DNA of 49,940 nt from Fragilaria crotonensis (taxonomy: Eukaryota > Bacillariophyta > Fragilariophyceae > Fragilariales > Fragilariaceae), in the NCBI GenBank assembly GCA_022925895.1, contig JAKSYS010000471.1, positions 1-49,940 of the forward strand, in the 5' to 3' direction. The position numbers were made by a program, and so were the translations under genes. Shown piece after piece: positions 9,911 through 17,955 of this stretch. Within the stretch, counting starts at the first letter, position 1. The number at the start of each line of letters is the position of its first letter. Below the pieces are notes generated by a model. That model made no database searches, was not told where the DNA came from, and saw only the letters and a program-made list of their open reading frames with translations.

Positions 9911-10273
9911 CTAATTGTTGCCTGTCGTATCATCTTCTCCTGTTTTCTTGAAGCGGCATTCCACGTCAACAATGCCACCATTTTCATCGTGACTGCGAAT
10001 GAACTCTACCTCGTTGCGAGGTACCTTGAGACGGAAATCCACCGAAATAACTCTCCCAGTGCTGTCCCTGGTGTAGATGTACTCGATTGGGTTGTCATCA
10101 GTGTTTGGAAAGACTTCTGCCATGTCAACCTTGCCATAGTCCTCGTCGTCCTCGATGATGTAGTTTTCATCAGGGTTCTTGGAATTGGCTTCATTGGAAT
10201 TCTCATGAACAATTTGTTCATCAGCAGACTTGTCCTTATTTAAATCATTACGTTCATCGCCAGTATTCTTCAT
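9911..10273 (-). CDS. Small acidic ORF of unknown function inside the MULE
   Basis: A 120-residue ORF from the ATG at 10273, transcribed opposite to the transposase and located between it and the right inverted repeat. The first half is acidic and Asn-rich. The second half looks like a small folded beta-rich domain, with two similar segments: YIYTRDSTGRVISVDFRL and FIRSHDENGGIVDVECRF. The internal similarity (hydrophobic, then R-x-x-D/S-x-x-G-x-x-x-x-V/D-x-x-x-R) suggests a duplicated hairpin. I do not recognise the family. An intact ORF in an otherwise decayed element makes it worth noting. It could be a MULE accessory gene or captured host sequence. Confidence 0.5.
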   Translation of the reverse strand: MKNTGDERNDLNKDKSADEQIVHENSNEANSKNPDENYIIEDDEDYGKVDMAEVFPNTDDNPIEYIYTRDSTGRVISVDFRLKVPRNEVEFIRSHDENGGIVDVECRFKKTGEDDTTGNN

Positions 10274-10400
10274 GGTGGTCGTGGATGAGGTGTTAATGTC
10301 CACTTGGGTTTAATTGCCATTGTGTGGCTGCTTTCGAACATGAAGATCTCCTCCACTATACTGTGTACAAGCATTTGTGTACAACACTGTTTCGAAACTG

Positions 10401-10843
10401 AAATTGTTTTTCCAAGGAAATTTGACACACCATGGATATCATGCAATATGACAAGAGTATTGCACCTAAGTGAATTATGACCAATGTTGAGGTTGATGGA
10501 CAGGATCAGAATGAAATGGTTTGCACCCATCGATGCTATCATGGGAAGATAAATGACGAAGAACGGCTCCAAAGAAGAGTGGTGAACATGGTTGATTTTT
10601 GTTTAGTCTACAGGACGGGGTACGATATCTTCTGTGAAAGCTTGGAGTGGCAGGCGCTGCATTTGAGAAATGGATTATACAATAGACAAATGTACTAGAT
10701 AGCAAACATGGCCAAAAAATGTGTACTACAATGCAATTTAGAAATCATAATGTACTATATTGCAATACCGTACAAAACTAGATAGAGGGTCATTGTACTT
10801 TATAATCTTTAAACTTATTTATGGACTAAATTGCAATTTCCCC
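10401..10843 (-). repeat. Right 443-bp terminal inverted repeat of the MULE
   Basis: Inverse copy of 5369-5811, ending in CCCC at 10840-10843. The inner boundary is at aaattgttttt. It carries the second copy of the outward ORF. Confidence 0.92.
10477..10698 (+). CDS. Outward-facing 73-aa ORF in right MULE terminal repeat
   Basis: Same ORF as at 5514-5735, read toward the right tip of the element, starting ATGACC and ending ATGTACTAG. It differs by at least one residue from the left copy. No domain is recognised, and translation is uncertain. Confidence 0.25.
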   Translation: MTNVEVDGQDQNEMVCTHRCYHGKINDEERLQRRVVNMVDFCLVYRTGYDIFCESLEWQALHLRNGLYNRQMY

Positions 10844-10852
10844 TATATAATA
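10844..10852 (+). repeat. Right 9-bp target-site duplication of the MULE
   Basis: TATATAATA, identical to 5360-5368. Confidence 0.9.
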
Positions 10853-11036
10853 ATGATGATATGATACGCACTACTAGCGTACCGGAATCATACTGTCGGA
10901 CTCTGGACTCTGGACTGCACGCCTCATGCATTCGATCACGTTTGGGTCATTTGGCGGACGAGGAGGCAAGTCGATGTCTCAAAGTGCATGTATTGTCCAC
11001 TTATTACAGAGCCGTTTCACAAACAAACCAATCACC

Positions 11037-11782
11037 ATGCGAATTCCGGCGTTGATCGTCCTCCTCTTGGCATCCGCTGTTCATGGAGAAGTCCTTAGCT
11101 TGAATGAGGCAAACTATGCTGAAGCGACTGCCGGAAAAACCGTATTTCTCAAGGTATGACCGCGAACGACCGTGTGCTGCAGTTGGAGCATTGGAATTAC
11201 GGGATGATACTCACGCCGCACTGCCCTTTCTAATAGTTCTTCGCTCCATGGTGTGGACACTGCAAAGCCATGGCACCCGCTTGGGAGCAACTGGCAAACG
11301 ACTGGGCTGGTCATGACGTCGGTCTCGTGGCTGAGGTGGATTGCACAGCTGCGGCGGGGCTTTGTCAGGATTTCGAGGTGCAAGGATACCCAACCCTGTT
11401 CTATGGCGACCCAGCGGCTCCCGAGGTCTATGATGGTGGCCGAGACTATGATTCCCTGGCAGAATTTGCGAAGGAGCATATAGGCAGAGCTCTTTGTTCT
11501 GTCTACAAAACGGATGCCTGCACTGACGAGCAAAAGCTCGCCATAGCTGACTTCGAACGTAGATCGCTCTCGGATTTGAGCGCGTCATTGGAAGAAATTG
11601 AAAATGCGGCAGAAGCCGAAGAAAAAGCTTTCGATGAACTAGTTGAAAAGATGCAGGAGGAGTACGAAAGAGTGGTTGCCGCATACAACGAAAAGGTCGA
11701 CGAGATTCGCAGCAAGTCAAACTACCATCTCTTGCGAGCTGTTGTCAGCAAGAAGGAAGATGAGGATCGGAGTGAGCTTTAG
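11037..11782 (+). CDS. Secretory thioredoxin/PDI-like protein, copy 1
   Basis: Two exons: 11037-11153 (39 codons) and 11237-11782, joined across an 83-bp intron with GTATGA donor and TAATAG acceptor, giving 220 residues. A signal peptide (MRIPALIVLLLASAVHG) leads to a thioredoxin domain of the PDI 'a' type with the redox motif FFAPWCGHCKAM (Cys45 and Cys48) and the GYPTLFYGD cis-proline region. A helical, acidic C-terminal region of about 75 residues follows. It ends in RSEL, reminiscent of but not identical to an ER-retrieval signal. It should catalyse disulfide exchange in the ER or secretory path. A close paralogue with the same intron position lies 3 kb downstream, so this is a local duplication. 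Confidence 0.9.
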
Positions 11783-14036
11783 GTTGGATGCAAAGCATTC
11801 TGTTTGCCAACGTGAGGGCGAAAGAAGTCGGTCAACGGTTGGATTCATGCTGTGTTAATGTAGGCTATGTCACATTTCATTTTCGTTGCTCTCCTAGACA
11901 TGTCGTTGCGACTGTAGCATTTGACCTTCCGCGAACACCTTGATGACTTAAGTGCACGCACCCTTAAGAATGTCTGTACTCTGGATCTCTTCACAATTGT
12001 CGCCAAAGCATACATACTGGGACGCCTAGCGGGCACTTCCAGGCGTCCAACCAGGAAACAGGTCGAAATGGCCTTGGGGATCGAACTCCGCACGGCATGC
12101 ACTCGCAATACAACCCGGTAATTTGCTGTTCCTAACGAAAGGAGAGGTCCCAAACTGCTACACTTAGGCCATATATAGAACCGAATGTCAGGGTAGCCTA
12201 CCACGAGCCCAGTTGGCATGGAAACAGACAGAGCCTCGAGCTCACGACGGCACAAGAGACGAATGTTGGTTGCAATATCATCCACGCAGTCGGGATATTC
12301 TCCTAGGTAATCCTGATGAATGGAGTCTCGCTTCAATTCGTTGTTAATGTATCCATAAAAAGGACTGCAAACCGTCTCAGGAGTTGAAAGTATTTTTTCT
12401 TGGTTTAAGCACTCTGAAGGTCCTTGGCGTCAGACCGATTGACATGCTTAATTTCAACGAAAAACCAGGTTGATTTCCGGTTTCTGCCATGAGTAGTAAC
12501 ATATCATTATTTGACGTCATAGGCAAAGGTGTTGAAGATGCGCAATAGTGATGTTGTTTACGCTGAGCAGATGTCAGATCATTTGTTTTTATGTCTCAGA
12601 CCAGATTGCTGGCATGCAGCTTAAACGTACTACAGTAGCTCATGTGCAGGACAGCTCCAATGGGTTGTATAGATATACAACTTTTGGCCCTTTGTAGGAA
12701 ACGTTTTCATCAACAAACACAAGGTACCATTTTTTCGTCAACCAAATACAGACTGGTAGTAATTGCACTATTTTTGTGAGGACCTGATCACTATCGCGAA
12801 TCAACAAGACGTACTTCTGGTGGGGACTACATCGTTACCCTCTGCCACTACGATCCTACAGCCTTCATCCTTAAACTAACCTCTCTTACCAGCGGAGAAG
12901 GAATAACTTGCTACTCATCCACGAAACCAACTGCTGGAGTAAGTCATCGATTCTGCTGGCCTGGGTCATATTGAGGAGTTGAGTTACAGCTGTGGCACTG
13001 CCTGAGGATGGGGGCTGCTGGATTTTTCTGAAGTCACCAATGGCCTCACAGGGCTTCAATGCAAATTATCAATTCATCTCATTTTCCAGATGACTTGATA
13101 AATACTCCGAGTTTAAGAGTAGCAGCTTCTGAAGCAAAATCTACGTTTCCATGCAATGATTTCCTAGCTAGTGCTTAATGAGACAAGACACCAAGGGCAT
13201 AGCTACAATTGGAAATCAAGGCGTTAGACATAATCCCAAGTCTCCTCTCAAATTTTGGTGTGTTCCTCACCGACGTGAAAGGCTCTACACAATTGGTCAT
13301 CATTACATGATGCTGAACCAACAGGTTAGACCAGCATGCCACAACTTGCCAAGAGGATTGCCATCCATCATCATTTGTCCCAACTGAAACACAAAAATAG
13401 CTCATTCCTGCTGTTCTCTTCTTCGGTAGTTATCCTGGTGGTAAGTGTTGGGAGTTCTGGTTCACGTTGCCGACACTCAGTCAGCCTTGAGTTATTGCAG
13501 CAGGTATGATGATAGGGTCAGGCCCCAATTTTCTGGAATAGGGCCAGGCCTCAATTTTCTGGAATGGCTCCGGTGCTTCCTGTTGAGTCCCTCCCATGAA
13601 CTAGCCTGTTTGCTATCCAATGCCCAGCCAGTCTTCAACTGCATGACAGCTTTATGAATTCTACAGTTGTTATTGGCTGTGGGGAGGGGCGATTTATCTA
13701 TTTCCTCGACTGCATTATCATGTCTGCGTCTCCACCAAAGTTTGAAAACTCATTTCATGATTTTGACAACTAAAAAGCTATAAATAATTATTCAAACTAG
13801 GCAAATAATGTAATTTTTCTTGATTAGTAGATTTTTCACGGAGTAATTCGAATTCCGTGTGCACGTGTCGATCAAATGATCAAACACCGGACACCAGACG
13901 TATATTCGCTCGTCGCCATGCCTTCTCTCTCTTTTTTTTGCGGGGGGACAGGAGGATTCTGACGATTGACGGGAGCTTCGCAAGGAGTCGTACATTTTCG
14001 ATCGTGCTGCTTTTGGGCAACACCGCTGTCATGATC
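11783..14036. other. Gene-free interval between the two PDI-like paralogues
   Basis: About 2.25 kb with no convincing gene. ORFs around 11845-12336 and 13175-13405 are short, lack recognisable domains and overlap on both strands. A region near 12060-12120 superficially resembles a tRNA T-arm but does not fold. The only clear structure is a 26-bp tandem pair at 13515-13566. Confidence 0.5.
13515..13566 (+). repeat. Two-copy 26-bp tandem repeat
   Basis: Unit gggtcaggccccaattttct plus ggaata is followed directly by a copy with three substitutions. Confidence 0.8.
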
Positions 14037-14796
14037 ATGCAATTTACCGCTTTGATCGTCCTCCTTTTGGCATCCGCTGCTCAAGCAGAAGTCCTTAGCT
14101 TGACTGAGGCGAACTTCGCTCAAGAGACTGCTGGGAAAACCGTATTCATCAAGGTACGACGGCGAACAACTGGTCCATTAGAAGAATCCATTGTGATGAC
14201 GCAGACAGAAACTAACAAAAGCTGCGCCTTTTTGACTAGTTCTTCGCTCCATGGTGTGGTCACTGTCAAGCCTTGGCGCCTACTTGGGAGCGTCTGGCGG
14301 AAGATTGGGTTGGCCATGAAGTTGGTCTTGTGGCGGAGGTCGATTGCACAGTTGCCGAGTCCTTGTGCGAGGACTTTCAGGTTCAAGGATACCCCACTCT
14401 GTTCTACGGCGATCCATTGGCTCCCGAGACTTATGCTGGCGACCTTGAGTATGAAGCGCTCTCGGAATTCGCGAAGGAGAACATTGCGAAGCCTATTTGT
14501 TCCGTCCACAAGACTGAATTTTGCTCTGACGAAGAAAAACTTGTTATCGCTGAGCTTGAAGGACTATCCCTCACTGATGTGACCGCTAAATTGAACGAAA
14601 TTGAAAAGGCTGCTGCAGATGAGCAGGCAATTTTGATGAACAAGTTCAAAAGCTTCAGGCAGAGTACGAAAAAGCGATGGCTGCTTACACAGCTAAAATC
14701 GACGAGATTCAAACCAAGAACAACTTCAAGTTCGTGAAAGCTGTCGTCAACAAGAAGGAAGGGGAGGCTGGAAGCGACGTTCGGGATGAGTTTTAA
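14037..14796 (+). CDS. Secretory thioredoxin/PDI-like protein, copy 2 (frameshifted C-terminus)
   Basis: Exons 14037-14153 and 14240 onward are separated by an 86-bp intron at exactly the same position as in copy 1 (GTACGA donor, ACTAG acceptor). Signal peptide MQFTALIVLLLASAAQA; active site FFAPWCGHCQAL with Cys45 and Cys48; GYPTLFYGD conserved. Within the C-terminal helical region the frame breaks at the T run 14631-14634: relative to copy 1, one T is missing. As written, translation ends at 14737 after unrelated residues (204 aa). The conserved reading resumes one frame over, with LQAEYEKAMAAY and a tail ending RDEF, stopping at 14794-14796. A homopolymer sequencing error is as likely as a real mutation. 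The redox domain is intact either way. Confidence 0.8.
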
Positions 14797-15034
14797 GTTG
14801 GATGTTCGAACATGATGTGTGTCTAAGTTCGGAGCAACGAGAACGGTTTCTAGACCTAAAAAACTCTAAGCCTGCGTTGATGTTGACTATGACACTTTCA
14901 TGTACATTTCGAATCCATACTCCATACTCTGGACTTAGCGACGCGGCGCTAATTCGATTTAAGAGTGTAGTGCTTGTAGACTATACTGCTATAGTATTTG
15001 ACATCTTCACAGGTTATGGTGACGGATAGCGCGC

Positions 15035-16548
15035 TTACTTCTTGGCAACAAGGTTGTCAATGATGGAGTAGAGGAGAACTCCTCCAATTCCAATGGAGCA
15101 ACCGAGCAACTTGATGGGATCGAGAGATTCTCCCAAGACAAGAGCAACACCGACGATAACAATGACACGCTTGGCAGTGTTAGCGACGGACTGTGTAACG
15201 GCACCAGTCTTCTTGAGAGTCATGGTGGCGAGCTCATTGTATCCGTAGAACCAAAGGCCGGAGGCAACAAGGTTGACCCAAACGGCAGGAGAAGTCTTCG
15301 CCAAGTTAACGAATTCACCCATACGGGATCCCTCCTGGACAATCATCACAGGGATGGCCATTAGGAATCCAAGAATAGTGGTGAGTGCAAACTGGTTTCC
15401 AACAGAACCCATGCGGTCCTTGAGCCCTGGGGTTTCCATGAGCTTCTTGTTCTCGTTACCCTTGAAGGCAGCGAACAAGTTGGCAGTGCAGGCGGCAATG
15501 AGGGCCGACACAGCGAAGTCAAGCTCCTTGACCGAGGCAAGAATCACACCGCCGATGACAACAGGAAGGCAGAGCCACTTGGCCTTTGAGACAGGCTTCT
15601 TGTATACGAACTGAGCAAGGACGGCTGCGAATGCAGGCTCAGCGGCCTTGACAATCTGAGCAAAGGAGACGGCACCAGCACCCATGGCAAAGACAGACGC
15701 ACTGTGAGCACCCATGAAGCAGAAAGCAACAGGAAGCATCTTGATGATGTCGTCCTTGGTAACCGTGGGCTTTGCGCGAGCGTCAGGTGCGAGCCACATG
15801 AAGATAGCGTAGATCATACCTACTCCAAGCTGAAGGGTGGAGATGGTCATTGGGAAACCAGTCTTTCCTCCAGCCGCCTTCAAGGCAAGCTTGTTGGTGA
15901 TGTTATACTTCGTTCGGAGGGATTCTGTGAGTTCATAACGCAATTTCAAGGTTTTTTTTCGTCGGCCGTGTACGTACATAGTAATTTCCGACATACCAGA
16001 AAACGAAATAGAGAATAAGACCGATGTCAATTCCAAGTCCCTTGGTGGTGGCGGCAGCGGCACCACCACGAGCCTCGATGGCATCACCGGCAGCCTCTCC
16101 CAACGCCTGTATAAGGACCCCAAAAAAGCGAAATTTTGTGAGGGGCAGGATCACGATGTGCAAAGATTCTGTCCGGGTGTCACCAGTTTCCGGTTATGCG
16201 AACGGTTACGGTGAATCTTGGGTGTCACGTGGTAATTGGTGGCCATGTTATGAATTCAAGGTAATCAAGTAAATCAAGAGGCCTGAAAGGCGAGGTTATC
16301 ACCAGGAATCGCAACAAATCGTACAATCCTATGGTAGCGCAATTGCAATGCGCGATATCAACAGAGGATAGTTGTGTTTTACTTACCACTGAGTTGAGTC
16401 GGTTGCCCTGCAAGTCGATGGGCTTAACCATTGGCATACCGCCCTTCTTGGCAGTCTGGATGACCGACCTAACTCCATGGTTGAGGCCGAAGGCGCTGAC
16501 AGCCGACGCGCAAAAGGTAACGAAAACGAGAGTGGAAGCGACCTTCAT
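15035..16548 (-). CDS. Plastid triose-phosphate/phosphate translocator family protein
   Basis: Three exons on the minus strand: 16548-16387, 16106-15978 and 15907-15035 (introns of 280 and 70 bp), giving 387 residues. Exon 1 encodes a bipartite plastid-targeting presequence: MKVASTLVFVTFCASAVSAF then GLNHGVRS, with Phe at the cleavage motif as in diatoms. Exons 2 and 3 encode the TPT/drug-metabolite transporter fold: YFVFWYVGNYYYNITNK across the junction, GAVSFAQIVKAAEPAFAAVL and the C-terminal KRVIVIVGVALVLGE. Such carriers exchange triose phosphate or related C3/C6 phosphates for phosphate across plastid envelope membranes. The exon 2/3 join was chosen because it restores the family motif exactly. 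The exact substrate and which of the four envelope membranes are not decidable. Confidence 0.92.
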
Positions 16549-17397
16549 GGTGGATTTGAAATGTGGTATGGTCCAGGGGTGCGATGGAGTCAAAATGACG
16601 GAGATTTGAGTACTTGATACCAGGAATCTCGATGTATCGGCGGTTGTCCCATTCGTACTAAGGCGTACATGAAAAATGTTTGACGTATCCAATACAAGTT
16701 CCCTTCAATGTCACCATTATGTTACGTCACACGTCGAATTGGGGGGGAAAACCGCCAGTAAGTGTTGTGACTTGTGACGTGTTGGATCCACACAACACAC
16801 ACTCACAAATCCGAATACTACAGTATTGTAACTGCAACTAGTACTCAGTGAGATGTGCTAGTACCGTAAGCCCTGACGTGATCGAGAAATGACGTCATGG
16901 AATCCCACTCATTGGAATCTCGATTCAGAATGGCCACAGTAAACTCCTTTTTCACGGTGGGAGTACAGAGTACAAATACCAAATACATTACGGTACCCTG
17001 GTACCAGTACTGGAGTACGCGGTCCCTATGGGAACCCTAAAAAAGGGGAAGGTCCTGCTGATGACGGTTTCGAAACTCGAGTGAAGGGAACTACATGTAC
17101 GCATACCGTAATAATTAAATTCTCCTTGTCAGATCCCACGATACAATGTACTCCAGTACTCCTCCTGTTGTCATACACAGTACCGTCTCGTCCCAGGAGT
17201 ACTTCTGTACCAAGGAGGTACGCAGCACCAGTCCGTGTATACAGTCGACCGGGACTGTACGTAACGTACTATGAGTGTATCTTTTTATCTTTTCTTGTTG
17301 CAATGTAGTATTCCTACTCCAGCTACTGGTACTGTACTCTCAACTAGTAGAGAGCTACACCAGTAGAGTAGGCTACAATCACCAAAAAATTGCGACA
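16549..17397. other. Divergent intergenic region with GTAC palindromes
   Basis: No gene seen. It separates the divergently transcribed translocator and small-protein genes and so should hold both promoters. Between about 16970 and 17350 it is packed with GTAC-centred palindromes such as ggtaccctggtaccagtact. A CAACACACACTCAC stretch lies near 16790-16806. Confidence 0.5.
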
Positions 17398-17846
17398 ATG
17401 GCGCTCTCCCTGCTCAACTTCTTCGTGTGGAAAAAAGAGGTAAGTGCGAAAGGGATCGAATGGGCCATTCCAACCGATTATCAGCATTTGAAGCGTAAAG
17501 CAACCAGATGATTTAGCTTTGCCATTCTGAGTCCATTGGCCATTCGTAGTAGCACTCAAATATTGAATGCAATTTCTTTCTTCAGGATGCCAGAGTGCCC
17601 TTCATCATTGCCGACTGTATCATAATCGGTGTGCTTCATTTCTTTGAACATCGCGCGAAGGTCCACAAGGCGGCAATCAAGACTGCAGAAAACGCTCATC
17701 GTGAAGACGACAAAAAGACGAGCCTTGCCCTCAAGAAGGCACAGCGTGATGAGCAGCGACGAGTCCAACAGCAAAATAAATCAGGGCCAAAAGGACCTAC
17801 GACACATATGAACCCTCAGATCAACCAACCAGATAAGACCAAGTAG
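17398..17846 (+). CDS. Small basic protein of unknown function with one hydrophobic segment
   Basis: Two exons: 17398-17439 (14 codons, ending KKE) and 17586-17846, joined over a 146-bp intron with GTAAGT donor and polypyrimidine-CAG acceptor; 100 residues. The N-terminal 35 residues are hydrophobic (MALSLLNFFVW and PFIIADCIIIGVLHFF) and could be one membrane segment. The remainder is a highly charged, probably helical lysine/glutamate/glutamine-rich tail ending in a Pro/Asn/Gln-rich stretch. The good splice signals and the extended ORF support a real gene. I do not recognise the family. It is convergent with the eEFSec gene, whose stop lies 110 bp away. Confidence 0.6.
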
Positions 17847-17955
17847 CAAGTGTATTGGTAGTTGATGTGTTGTTCATTCGCACTGGTAACTTGTCGCCAC
17901 CCCGATCCAATTGTGACTACCGGTAGAAGACGACTAAGGGTAGTTATAATCAAAA

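Larger units (their letters stand above)
5369..10843 (+). mobile_element. Mutator-like element (MULE) with Ulp1 protease
   Basis: A 5475-bp element bounded by nearly identical 443-bp inverted repeats starting GGGGAA, with a perfect 9-bp duplication TATATAATA outside each end. In order it carries a Ulp1/C48-type protease (plus strand), a MuDR-type transposase with SWIM and CCHC zinc motifs (plus strand) and a small acidic ORF of unknown role (minus strand). Ulp1-carrying MULEs are known in plants (the Kaonashi/KI-MULE type); here the same pairing occurs in a probable diatom. Both main genes are disrupted, yet the long repeats are almost identical, suggesting a fairly recent insertion, perhaps mobilised by another copy. 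It lies only 45 bp from the right TAA of Harbinger-1. Confidence 0.93.

Noticed and set aside
12060-12120. tRNA-like T-arm sequence (ggatcgaactcc)
   Set aside because: The stem does not pair on either strand and no acceptor or anticodon arm can be drawn.
11845-12336. A 163-aa minus-strand ORF between the PDI-like genes
   Set aside because: No domain, basic and cysteine-scattered composition, and an opposing ORF on the other strand; no evidence of splicing or conservation visible.
15911-16123. Unspliced N-terminal extension of the translocator ORF
   Set aside because: It reads through the second intron; splicing between 15977 and 15908 restores the family motif exactly, whereas the extension is unlike any translocator.
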